Shown one piece after another: positions 49,901-60,611 of a DNA stretch of 64,000 nt. The notes beneath the pieces were generated by a model that ran no database searches, had not been told where the DNA came from, and was given only the letters and a program-made list of their open reading frames with translations. This DNA is from Trichopria drosophilae (Eukaryota > Arthropoda > Insecta > Hymenoptera > Diapriidae). The stretch is from the NCBI GenBank assembly GCA_030407085.1, contig CM059584.1:109367001-109431000 (forward strand). The letters are read 5' to 3'. A program made the position numbers and the translations under genes. The stretch's first letter is position 1. The number at the start of each line of letters is the position of its first letter.

Positions 49901-51422
49901 GAAATATTGTTAGTTTCTTAACCTATTAAGCAGTTGAACTACTGGAAAAATTTATACGAAACTTTAAAGTAGAAGTAAATTTGTTACAAAATGCCTCCGG
50001 GTACAAGAAAGTAACGAGATACAGCCAAACTGAAGAAAAATATAGAAAAAGGGAACAAAAAAAAACCTCACGCAATAAAACGTACGAAATTCATGAAAAG
50101 TACTAAATTCGTATACAAAAATTTGAGAAAAGTATACGTATACGTCAATTCTATACTGTACGGACATTGGTTTGATACAGCAATTTAGTGTAGATTGTCC
50201 GATTGTAGTCAATGCATTTTATGAAATTTGAGGCGGTCAAAAACCAAGGATCGATTATAAATTATACAATACATACGACAATTTTATGATTTGTCAAAAA
50301 AAAGGGGTGTTCATATCTGAACCAATTTGGACGTCTACAACCGAATATTGCAGCTTCAATAAAACCTTACGAAAAAAAAGTCCTTTTGCATATGTAGTGG
50401 CTGTCGCTATTAAATCACTAAATATAATATATTTACTATGTAACTATGCACTGCACTTATCTTTTTCTTCAATTAAATTTGATTTGTATGGCTCTTAAGA
50501 ATACTGAAAAATAGATCTGTGGCGACGCACAGAGGTCAATTTTCAAGTTCTTGACTTTTTTTCTGACAAAAATACTCGCGGGAGGTCAAATCTCAACCAA
50601 ACGGGACAATTTTTTTTTAAAATACTCGTAATAGATTACACATTGAAGGATCACTGCCCAAATTTCGATATCGAACAGCATACGTGATTAACGACCCCGA
50701 AAATCCCCGAGTAATGAGCTTGAAGCGATTTCGTTTAATTTTTAAAAAAACTTCCGCCATAGTGGGTCCGCCATTTTTAATCTTCAAAATGGGTTATCAG
50801 ATTCATAATCAGCTACACCGGAAACCTAGAATAGTGTTATCGCATAGAAAAAATAAAAAAATAGAAATCAAATTGTGAAAATCGCGAGTTTGTTTATAGA
50901 ATTGTTCATATTAAGTGTTTATATGAATAATGAACATATGCCCTCCGATTTCGAAATTTCGGCAGTGACCCATCATTGTGCAATCTACGATAAGTAATTA
51001 AAAAAAAATTTGTCCCGTTGGGTTGAAATTTGACATCTCGCAAGTATTTTTGTCAGAAAAAAAGTCAAGAACTTGAAAATTGACCTCTGTGCGACGTATA
51101 CATGTCAAAAGATCAATTTGTTCGCAGCAAAAAGAAAAAGCAACTTTTTGCTTTCATATTCGCACAAAAGCTACATTTAGCGATAACACACACGATTTCT
51201 CGAATTTGATTAATTTGTTTTCAATCAAAATGTACGCATGGATTTTCACAATCGACCTGAACAATAACATATATAAATTTCAAGAATGTTTTAAACAAAG
51301 AAGAATTTTGCACTTTTAATCAACCCTATGTTACACTTTTTGCCTATATGTTACAGTAAAAGCTAAAAAATTATTTTTTAAGTAATTTAATAAAATCTAA
51401 TTAATAAACGTTTATGTTACAG
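46977..51422 (+). other. Cytohesin intron (4.4 kb)
   Basis: Runs from gtgagt to tatgttacag. The only clear structure is the foldback at 50521-51094. The stretches 46990-50510 and 51100-51420 are AT-rich and show nothing I can name. Confidence 0.6.
50521..51094. mobile_element. Foldback/MITE with about 160-bp arms
   Basis: The left arm (gcacagaggtcaattttcaa, gttcttgactttttttctg, acaaaaatactcgc, aacgggacaa, atcactgcc) is mirrored on the right, from ggcagtgacccatcattgtg (about 50962) to aaaattgacctctgtgcg. The spacer contains CCGCCATTTT at 50768-50777. Non-coding. Confidence 0.75.
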
Positions 51423-51510
51423 GCAAAGCATATCCCACAATCCATTCTACGACATGCTGGCCGCACGAAAAAAGAAGGCTCAGAAAACGAACGTACATTT
51501 GAAAGGATAA
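51423..51510 (+). CDS. step: Cytohesin, C-terminal exon with stop
   Basis: Finishes an arginine codon and encodes QSISHNPFYDMLAARKKKAQ then KTNVHLKG and a TAA stop at 51508-51510. The HNPFYDMLAARKKK segment is the conserved C-terminal helix and polybasic region of cytohesins; in mammals it autoinhibits the Sec7 domain and strengthens membrane binding. Acceptor is tatgttacag. With the upstream exons the protein is complete at its C-terminus. A further in-frame reading frame (51514-51765) follows the stop but is not proposed as part of the protein. Confidence 0.95.
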
Positions 51511-54260
51511 ACAATGCACGGAACCGGAGCTGCGCTTCGGCAAGTGCTTAGAGGAAACATAAGACTGTCATGGCGGGATTCAAAATCTAATCTCGGACTG
51601 GGAGCCGATTGCCAATCAGCCACAATGTCTGAATTGCTGAAAAAAAAATCGTACGTGAGCAACGACCAACCAAGATGGACGTTGCTGGGAGTCAAGTTGG
51701 CCCCGTCAGAGGGCGGTCAGCGGCGTGCACGCATCCCAAAGGCGGTATATACAGTGTCGCCTTAATTGTGCCTACATGGAAAACAGTATTCGAAAAGCTC
51801 GTAGGATGCAGGAAGTAACAAAAGAAAAAAAAAAAAAAGATCCTGTGTACAGTAAAGAGGTAGATCGTGTCAAGGTTCGTGTGAATGCTTGTAACTGTTT
51901 TCCGAGTTCTCTCGTTACATAATGTTCGCTTTGCTTTTTAAAAAGAAATCGTTCACCTAGCGAAAGTAAAGTTAAATATAAAAGCCGAACATTTCTCCAA
52001 AACCGGTAAAACATTATCAAAATAGTTATTAATATCAGTAAAGATACGAGAAAACGAAACGCGGTCGTCTAGGACCATTCGCGGAGCAAAAAAAAATAAG
52101 CGCTGCATGTGATAGTCACGTACTTCTCAGGACGAATATTTTGTAGATACAATTTTTTTCATTTTCGTTTTGGAAAAATTAATGTGCATGGTTCGACAAA
52201 TTCAGTTTGGAACTCTTCGAAATACCGTGAAAGGTACAGCACGCCTCGAATCAGCTATTTACATTTCCTATTACAGTGATTATTTTGTTGATTTTTATTA
52301 ATTCGGACGTATTCTTGTTTATGTCATTTAGATTCTTGTTTCTTTGTCAATTATTAATAATAAATTTGTTTACAGTTGTGATTATTGCGTCCAATTCTAC
52401 AACTTGTATAGTTGAAGAATTTGACTTGTCAAAAGTAATCCTGGTGGTGAAATGTTGAATTATTTTCTATGTAAATAATTTTCGTACTAAATCAAAGTTA
52501 TTTACAAAAACGAATAGTTGAGACAATATTTTTTCGTTCTAAAAATGAATTGAAATTTTTTTTTCTTGGGGCGACGTCACAAAACTCCTAAATGTCAATA
52601 ACATGACAGAAATTTTCCTGGAGAAAACGAAAGTCACAGAACGTAAACAATACACGTAAGGATCGTAAACAAATCGCGAGTTTTTTCTAAGTAAATTTAG
52701 AAAACAATAACGATCTGAAAATATAAATGGCTGATTTCAGACGAAATGAACTTTTCGTGGAAGATATTGCAATTTTGTAGATTATAAATATTAGGAAAGT
52801 AAAAAATGGAAAGAATACTTAACAGTTCGTATAGCAATCACTGAAGCTGCCATTACTCGAAACAGAAAGTTTACGTAGATCGTAACTTCCGACCAAGCAC
52901 ATGTGTTCTCGTGTCATCGCGGTAATTTCAGCGAAAAAATGCCTCTTGTCTCATTTTTAATTCGAAAAAAGCATTCGAAAGATTCTTTTTTTTTCATATC
53001 AGGTACGTGACGGCCACTGGATCGATTTCAACGAAAAAATGTCGATTAAAATGGGATCTAGATGCATTTTAATTTATTTGGAGTATGTAAATAGTTTTCT
53101 TTAGTAAACATAAAAGAAATTTAAAATGCATTTAGCGCCTAGTTAAATTATTATTGGAAAAGCCTTAAGATATATTTAAGAATAAACTAAAATGCAAAAT
53201 TAGTTTTGTAGTTTTTTTAAGTTTCTTTTATGAATCGAAAAATCTTACGATTAAGTTAAACTAAAAACAACGTTAAAATAATTTAATGTTCAGAAACGCG
53301 TAACCGTCCAAGAGTATCTTGTAATGTCACGTGCCACATTTATGCTTTTTTCGATCTACGAATCTCTAAGTCAGTTTTATAAAAACAATAAAACGCCTTT
53401 TCTGTATGCTTTTAAAGTTTTCTGTCAATAAGATTTTAGGTAAATCTTCAAAACAATAGATTTGTGTGTTTTAATGTAAATAATTCCGTAACGGAGAAAA
53501 TCTATTAATGTACACATTTAAAGATTTATTAAAATTGCTTAAAAAGAAGAGAAAAAGAAGCGTGTAAAACGTTCACTGGCTTTAACAAAAATAATTTTTG
53601 AAATAATGTCACGAACGGGACTTTGTGCAAAGAAAATTTTATTTAAACAAAAGAATAAATATTTCACTAATATACAAAAACAAATAAATGATCTTTATTG
53701 ACAGTGGACGTTTTTCTGTAGCTTTAATATTTTTTAATTCCGAATACTGAATGAATTTGTTGTCGCTGTATCGGTAAAGTTACAAAAGAAAAAAACGAGG
53801 AAAACAGAGAAAAAGTGATTTTGGTGTTGATTGAGGATAATTTCTTTGTAAATGTGTAAATCTTGTAAAGAATTGGAATCAATGATACTTGTTCGAAAAC
53901 TTGAAAATCGGAAGTAGGAATTTTTTGACTAGTTGGCTCTTTAGGCTTAAATAGTAGGATTAAAAGAAGTGAAAATGCCGTCATAAAAAAAATGCGAAGT
54001 CTGCAAGAATTTGCGTGCAATATAAATGAGCAAAGGGCAGGGACGATTCGCTGAAACGGAAGTGTAGATCAACGAACCCTACGGGCTTGTATAATTAAAA
54101 ATTGTGTATACTATATCCGAGAATTTGTATATTATATTGTAAATTGTTATTTTTATTTCGTGGTTGTTACGTATGCAAGAGTATCTATGTACTGATTTAC
54201 GAATCGTATTATATGTAACTATTTAAGTGCAACTAATAAATGATATTTTCATTTCGTAAG
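51511..54260 (+). other. step: Probable 3' UTR and polyadenylation region
   Basis: Sequence after the stop is at first richer in GC (to about 51800) and then AT-rich, with no known repeat terminus until about 54457. AATAAA hexamers occur at 52359, 53181, 53387, 53654 and 54235. The last, followed by a T/G-richer stretch, is the best candidate for the distal cleavage site, giving a roughly 2.7 kb UTR. An 83-codon frame (51514-51765) begins six bases past the start of the stop codon, in the same frame; I see no domain in it. The true end cannot be set without transcripts. Confidence 0.45.
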
Positions 54261-54728
54261 TATATTATCATATAGTTTTTCTTGTTTAACTAATTATTTC
54301 TGCAGGTCTCGTCTTCAAGAAGAAGAATTTTCATTATGGAACAGGTTCCTTTTAAAAAACGATATTTTGTGAACTTTTATCGACAAAAATGCACATTTTA
54401 CGAAATATTCAGACTTTTTTGTCCAGAATGGCACAAAGAATATAAAAAAATTATATAGGGGAAGACTAGCATCCACTTGTCTTATCATAATCTCATTTTC
54501 TATTAAGCACTTGACTTATTTTGACGCATTGTTACCTCGCTATCATATAAAACAAAATTTTGATGTTTGTCAAGTGTTTTGGTCATTTTTATAACATTTT
54601 TCGAAGAACCAAATCAGGTAAATATATTTATAATATTCTTGGAACTAAGGTAAAAGTACAGTTTTTGAAAATTTACGTTACTGGTGTAATTTAATCTCAA
54701 ATAAATGCACAAAAAATCCTGAATTAAC

Positions 54729-56023
54729 TTAAACCCATTAACGCCTGAAATGGTATTTTTTATACTTCATTTCCAAACAAGTATTTCGTATCAAAATCGA
54801 AGTTGAAAACAATTGAAAGGTACATATCCTATTGTTTTCGAGGTCGCTCTTCAAGATTCCGAGGTCAAAATTGAGTTTTAGCCATCAGGAATTCCAATAT
54901 GGCGCCGAACTTTTTGAAAAATTCCAAAAAATTGGGAATTATTTATTCCTATCAATTTTTTTCGAGCTATTAGAATATTGGAATTTTATTGAAACCTTGC
55001 ATAATGGTGCATAAAACTGTTGAATTTAAAGAAAAAATTTTACTTTTATATCCGACATCATTGTAAGGACCTTAAAATGGCGTCAACAATGAAAATTTCT
55101 TTGAAAAATTTCTGAACGTTCTAACTCAAAAACTACGTGCTGTTATAAAAAAATCCTAAGAATGAAAAGTTTTTAGAATTAATCGAGAAATATAGTGGAA
55201 TTTTTTTAGATTTTTGTGATGACATTTTGAGAAATTTTTTTTCAACATTTTTTTCTAAATTATAATTTATTTATGAAAAATTCTGAAAAAAATTTGGTGT
55301 ATTTACTTATGAATTCTACGAGTTTTTTGGTCTTGGCAATTTTTTCCAAAAGTTGATAATTTTTGGGGGGAAAAAATTCTAAACTATAATATCTGAAATT
55401 CAATCCCTCGAAAACTATAAACTTTTCGAAAAAATTGGAAAGAACAAATAACTCTTAGAATTCATCAGAGAATACACTAAATTTTTTTCAGAATTTTTTG
55501 TAAATAAATTACAATTTTGAAAAAAAAGTTGAAAAAAAATTTTCAAAATGTCATCAAAAAATGTTGAAAAAATTCTACTATATCGCTTGATGAATTTTAA
55601 GAACTTTTCATTCTAGGCATTTTTTTGAAAAAGTTCGTAGTTTTTGAGTTAGAGCGTCCAGAAATTTCTCAAAGTAATTTTCATTGTTGACGCCATTTTT
55701 AAGGTCCTTAGAATGACGTAGGGTATAAAAGTAAAATTTTTTCTTAAAATTCAACTATTTTATGCACCATTATGCAAGGTTTCAATAAAATTCCAATATT
55801 CTAATAGCTCGAAAAAATTGATAAGAATAAAAAATTCCCAATTTTTTTGGAATTTTTTTCATATTCGGCGCCATATTGGAATTTCTGATGGCTGAAACTC
55901 AATTTTGACCTCGGAATCTTAAAGAGCGACCTCAAAAATAGTAGGATACGTACCGCTCAATTGTTTTCAACTTTGATTTTGATACGAAATACTTGATTGA
56001 AAATGAAGTATAAAAATTGTCAT
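54729..56023. mobile_element. Large foldback element, family A reference copy
   Basis: The start is TTAA then ACCCATTAACGCC. The left arm of about 620 bp is mirrored by the right arm around a turn near 55380: tcctattgttttcgaggtcg with cgacctcaaaaatagtagga, aattccaatatggcgccgaa with ttcggcgccatattggaatt, tgcataatggtgcataaaac with its inverse near 55760, and accttaaaatggcgtc with gacgccatttttaaggt. The right terminus has decayed. Partial copies occur at 10102, 13880 and 30890. No transposase frame; such a palindrome would form long double-stranded RNA if transcribed. Confidence 0.8.
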
Positions 56024-56339
56024 TTGAACGAATATCTGCCATTATTTTATGATAGTATTTATAAAAATTACTGATAAAAAATGTTGGAATATACATAAGC
56101 TACATCATTTCGATTTTGTAGATGTAGAAGACGAAACGGTACAATGTAAGAGCGAAAAATTTGATTTATATTTGAAATGAAATATCTTGTGGATCAAAGT
56201 GGAATTTGGATTTCCTGAAAGTATTTTACATGTAGTTTTTGATTAAGTACATATGTTTGTAAAGTATTTGTTTTAATGTTTTATAAAATACGTGTTCCTA
56301 ATTAGGAGCTGTTTCGGTTTCATGTTCCGGAAACGGAAC

Positions 56340-57410
56340 GCCGAAAATCTGTGTTCCGCAATAAGCACATAACACCCAGTGCCATGATCGTATTGCGGAA
56401 TTTTATCTTTCGTGTTATAAGCGTTATGAAAATCATATTTGATTCAGAAAGTAATTTTTTCGAATTGTTGAAGAATAATTGTCACTCTAGCAATTTATCT
56501 GGTAAGTTTAAATTCGATATTTGTCACGAGAATAAAACTAACCTCAAAAAACATGTTTACAACAAGTTATATCAACTCACTAGAAATACAATTGATTTAC
56601 ATTTTTCTTACAGAATGTACTACTTGAACGATGGGTAAAATATCTACCCTGCAAACACGCAAAGTAACAGTTATGTAATATTTACGTAATGGTTACATTG
56701 TTACATAAATGGTACGTAGTTGTTACATAACTGTTACTTTTGTGTTTGCAGAGTAGTAGTAAAAAGAATTCAAACAGAAAGTAAAAAGCTTGCTGAAAAG
56801 AAAAGATTACAAGAAAAAAAGAAATCACTAGCAGAAAAAAAAGTAACTAACTCTGGAAATGAAACAACTAACACCAAAAATTAAAGAAGGAAAAGTTTAA
56901 AAACGTTTTTTATTAAGAATTATTTGATTAGGCCGTTCCGTTTCAGGAGCATATTAGCTCCTCCGTATTTTTACTATTATAATTGAATTTTTTATCAACT
57001 CTAACTGTTCTTAAGCGCATTTTGTTTACAACACTATAAGCTTTCATATAAAATAAACAGTTTTTGACAAAAAGTAATAACACATTTTCTATTCTGAAAA
57101 CAGGGAAAACAAGGTTAAAAAACGTTCCGCTATCGGTACATTTACCTTATAAGCTTTTGACGCATATAAGAGTTTTTTATGAAATTTGCATTTTGTTACT
57201 TACACGCCGACATTTGATAAAAATGAGCGTTCGAGGTATTATTGGACACTTCTGTGATTTGGACACTGATGCGGAGGAAAATACTGATTTCTGCATAATT
57301 TGCATGAAAAATATGCCCGAGAAAGAAAATCGTAGAAACATAGCCCATTGCATCGCTTTGATCCAGGTGTTCACTTGAGTTGCGTAGGAGCAAACACTTT
57401 CACGTGCCTT
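56340..57410 (+). pseudogene. Eroded coding sequence, possibly pogo-like transposase C-terminus
   Basis: Several short frames look once-coding. One (56351-56638) ends before a small MITE. Beyond the MITE comes a charged Lys/Glu-rich stretch (KKLAEKKRLQEKKKSLAEKK, about 56780-56840). Further on, a frame at 57064-57378 includes DFCIICMKN, and after a one-base shift VHLSCVGANTFTCL near 57365-57405. Paired cysteines followed by HxxC and FxC recall the C-terminal zinc-finger tail of pogo-like transposases, and a Lys/Glu-rich coil commonly precedes it. There is no catalytic DDE core. I regard the family call as tentative; loss of function by shifts and insertion is clear. Confidence 0.3.
56645..56755. 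mobile_element. 111-bp MITE inside decayed coding sequence
   Basis: The inverted ends taccctgcaaacac and gtgtttgcagagta extend inward as aaagtaacagttatgtaa and its complement, with about 30 bases matching nearly perfectly. It interrupts the reading frame of the pseudogene at 56340-57410. Target duplication is not certain. Confidence 0.75.
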
Positions 57411-58282
57411 ACTTTATTTTATTCATTATAATATAGATATTCTTACGGTTTCATTAACAAATAAACGTTTTCCAGCAATAATTTTCACTTTTTATCGATT
57501 TACAAGACTGTCCAATTTGCCCCGAGATTTTTTAAAATCTCAAAAACAATTTTTTTGCGCTAGCTGAGACAAAGTGTACAATTTCAAACCATTAGGTCAA
57601 ATTGACGGTACCAAATGAAAGGTTATTTATCGTACCACAAAATCAAGCTTTGAAATTTTGAGAAAAAGCAATTTTTTTTAGAGTTTCTGGACAAAATAAA
57701 AATGTGTCCAAGAATACTCCGACCTCCCCTACTATTTTATATTATTTACAAAATAAAATGTAATTCAATATAAAACATATATTTACAAATTTTAATATAT
57801 GTATAAATCAGTGTTATTTATAAGAAGAATAGTGAACGTGTAATTATAAAAATGTTCGTACAAGTAGGGGAAGTAGGGGCAAAGTGGGATTTTGGCGTTT
57901 TGCTGTATTAGAACATTTTCACTGTGTCTGTTTACATTGTTTATTTACAAAAGATTTATTGTAATACAAATTTTGAAACATATTTCAGTTTTCATTCAGT
58001 ATTTACCAATCGTTCGAACATGACCTATGAAGTCGAAGTCAATTTGTAAATTCAGACATATTTTCAATCGATTAGTAAGTATCAATAAATTAATCGTAAT
58101 TAACATCTGAATTGCATGACTTAATTGTCTTCTTTTACACTCTATTTTTGTCTTTTACTTGTTTCATTTGGGGTTGAGGATGATTTTTTACGACGTGTTT
58201 AAAAAAATTCTATTTTGGTGGAAAGTGGGTGGGGCAAAGTATGTTCCGTTTTGATTTAGGTTCACAGAGACAAGTAAGAACA

Positions 58283-58285
<3 letters not shown>

Positions 58286-58345
<60 letters not shown>

Positions 58346-58413
58346 CCTCTCTCTCTCTCTTGAGTTGTGTCTACGTCCCATAGTGGACAGGACACTAATA
58401 AATACATTTTTAA

Positions 58414-58444
<31 letters not shown>
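58286..58444. repeat. (CT)n microsatellite, left part
   Basis: Two long CT runs (58286-58361 and 58414-58444) are separated by about 50 unrelated bases (gtctacgtcccatagtggac...). A third run at 59981-60022 lies beyond the LINE. The LINE therefore seems to have entered a CT tract. Confidence 0.85.
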
Positions 58445-58445
<1 letters not shown>

Positions 58446-59965
58446 ATGCCCAGCTGATAACAGACCGATTGCAAACATTTGTGAATCATCTAAATACCTT
58501 GAAAGATTAGTTTATGACCAATTCATAACTTATCTGAATTCCAATAAACTGTTAGATACGTATCAGTCAGGCTACCGTCAACATCATAGCACTGTACTTG
58601 ATGACATTCGAGAGGGTTATTGATAAACGTATGGTTACAATTCTTGTCCTTTTTGATTTTAGTAAGGCTTTTGATACTGACCCCCATAACTTGTTGCTGC
58701 AGAAATTAAAAGATATACAGTAGTCCTTCCCTTATTCTAATTTGTCCAGTCAGGCAAGATGGCAGCCTTCTTCCCTTATTCTAATTTTCTCCTCGCCCCC
58801 ACTACTTAGACTTTCGTCTCTCTTTCTTTTGTTGCGCATGCGCAGTTATTTGTATTTATAGAAAATCCACACGTCCACACATGGTAGTGGGAAGAACGCG
58901 TGAGGGGAAATATTAGAATAGGAGAAGAGAAGAAATTAGAACAAGGGAAGACATTAGAGTAAGGGAAATTAGAATAAGGGAAGGGCTACTGTAGGTTGTT
59001 CTAGCGATGTAATGAAATGGTTTTACAACTACTTATCTAATAGAACTCAAGCAGTATTAAGGGTAGATGGTTCCCTTTCCGACTGGTTATCGGGCACTAG
59101 CGGCGCGCTCAAGGATCCGTCTTAGGGCCTTTACTTTTTTCAATATTTATTAATGATTTACGACGAATGTTTAATCATTCAAAGTATATGCTATTCGCAG
59201 ATGACACGCAAATATATGTTCAATGTCCTGTGTCTGAACTTTCATCTGGTCCATCCAATATAGCCAGTGACTGCCAGGCCATTGCTGAATGAGCAAAAGT
59301 TAATGGTTTAAAACTGAATGCATCGAAATTGATTATGCCTGCTTAATTTATAAAGATATAACCGATGAGTTAAATGTTATGTTGCAACGAGCTATGAATA
59401 ACAGCATTCGATTTATATTTGATTTACGTAGATCAGAACACATATCACCATACCGATTAAACTTAAACTGGCTAACTGTCAGAAGCAGACGTAATTATTT
59501 CTTGAGAATATTTATGTATAAGATGGTTCATGGATTGGCTCCACAGTATATTGTGGACCGATTTATGTATTTATCTGACATGCTCGTAGCACATCCCAAG
59601 AGACGTTCCTTGTTCTCCTATGTCGAACAATGGCATTTAAAAACTCGCTTTCGGTTTCCGCAACGTACTTTTGGAATAATTTGTCGTGGACTATAACTTC
59701 TGCGGATTGACTAGCGATTTTTAGAAGTAAATTATTTGCCTACCTGTATTCTAACCACATATCTGCGACAGCACTCACACCACGCGCTAGATTGTAAAAA
59801 AATCGTATAAGCATATTTTAAACTTTAAATGATATAGTAGTTATTTAGGACCACGTTTTTAGTTTTTAGTTTTTAGTTTTTAGTTCTTAGTTATAAGTTA
59901 CAATGTATTATCTTTTTATATCTACCCTTTGGGTTAGTCCCAGGGTATAAATAAATAAATAAATC
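58445..59965 (+). pseudogene. 5'-truncated CR1/Jockey-type LINE remnant
   Basis: Reverse-transcriptase fragments of a non-LTR retrotransposon. DNRPIANICESSKYLERLVY (from about 58457) is a fingers segment. After a frameshift comes DFSKAFDTDPH, with the first catalytic aspartate. After the MITE insertion the frame continues with the thumb-side WFYNYLSNRTQAVLRVDGS; QGSVLGPLLFSIFINDLRR follows and then FADDTQIYV (FADD at 59194-59205), holding the catalytic aspartate pair. A deletion then joins to a C-terminal region (59340-59690: ISPYRLNLNWLTVRSRRNYF, KMVHGLAPQYI) typical of CR1/L2/Jockey elements. The 3' tail has repeated tttttag and ends in ataaataaataaat. Frameshifts, stops and truncation show it is dead. 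Confidence 0.85.
58718..58991. mobile_element. TA-flanked MITE inserted in the LINE RT region
   Basis: The inverted ends CAGTAGTCCTTCCCTTATTC and the complement of CAGTAGCCCTTCCCTTATTC differ at one base. TA lies on both sides (58716-58717, 58992-58993). Inside is a perfect GCGCATGCGC palindrome (58834-58843). The RT reading frame before the element resumes in the same frame after it if the element and one TA are disregarded. Related to 41480-41756. Confidence 0.88.
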
Positions 59966-59975
59966 TAATGTAATC

Positions 59976-59980
<5 letters not shown>

Positions 59981-60022
<42 letters not shown>
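59981..60022. repeat. (CT)n microsatellite, right part
   Basis: An uninterrupted CT run directly after the LINE tail; the counterpart of the runs at 58286-58444. Confidence 0.9.
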
Positions 60023-60024
<2 letters not shown>

Positions 60025-60353
60025 AGTAATTTTAACAACCCCTTCCCACTTTGCCCCTGGATTTTCAGACTTCTCAAAAAAAAGTTTTTTCGTAAAATTG
60101 AAATTTGGAGTATTAAATACTTTTTTTAAAATGCGTTTCATAATAAGTTAGTTGAGGACCTAAACAAGGGTTTCTGAACCACACCTAACCATTCTTATGC
60201 TCCATATTTTTTGTATACAAGTTTTTCCAAAATTATCCCACCCTACTTCCCCTAAGTATATATAATAAAGTAATATGTATAAATCATAAAGTTTTTATTA
60301 TTAAACAAGTACATCTTAATTATGTCTTAATAGTGCACAAAGTATATTTCTGT

Positions 60354-60611
60354 ATCCGTAATGTTGAATACGGAGGCATTCAATATTTCGATTTGAAGAA
60401 GGAAACTTTTTTTGGATTGAAATGAATACACTTGGCTACTTTTGAATCCGTAATGTTGAATACGGATGCATTCAATATTTCGTTTTTAAAAAGGAAACTA
60501 TTTTTGGATTGAAATGGATACACTTGGATAGTTTTGAATCGATAACGTTGAATACGGATGTATTTAAGATTTAATTTTTAAAAAGGAAACTTTTTTTGGA
60601 TTAATATCAAT
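60354..60611. repeat. 92-bp tandem repeat, 2.8 copies
   Basis: Units start at 60354, 60446 and 60538, exactly 92 bp apart. Each opens with tccgtaatgttgaatacgga, a small palindrome (TCCGTA/TACGGA), and continues with gcattcaatatttcg, aaggaaact and tttttggattgaaatg. The third unit is diverged and incomplete. Non-coding. Confidence 0.85.

Larger units (their letters stand above)
54457..57735. mobile_element. Probable TAGGGG-ended composite element
   Basis: TAGGGGAAGACTAGC at about 54459 and, inverted, ctcccctacta near 57724-57734 could be the worn ends of one element, similar to the clearer pair at 57867-60252. Between them lie a family A foldback (54729-56023), eroded coding sequence (56340-57410) and a small MITE (56645-56755). 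Pairing of these ends is inferred from the shared terminus only. Confidence 0.35.
57867..60252. mobile_element. TAGGGG-ended element hosting nested insertions
   Basis: The left end TA|GGGGAAGTAGGGG and right end ccctacttcccc|TA are inverted and flanked by TA (57865-57866, 60253-60254). The sub-terminal block gcaaagtgggat on the left has an inverse, cccactttgcccctgg, near 60046. Inside lie a (CT)n tract and a truncated LINE (58445-59965), itself split by a MITE. The terminus resembles that proposed for 54457-57735, which abuts it. Confidence 0.6.

Noticed and set aside
51514..51765. 83-codon frame starting right after and in frame with the cytohesin stop, a possible readthrough extension or second gene
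   Set aside because: The stop is TAA followed by A, a poor readthrough context, and cytohesins normally end where this one does. The product shows no domain, so it is treated as UTR.
58210..58489. Minus-strand frames rich in Arg-Glu
   Set aside because: They are translations of the (CT)n microsatellite, not genes.
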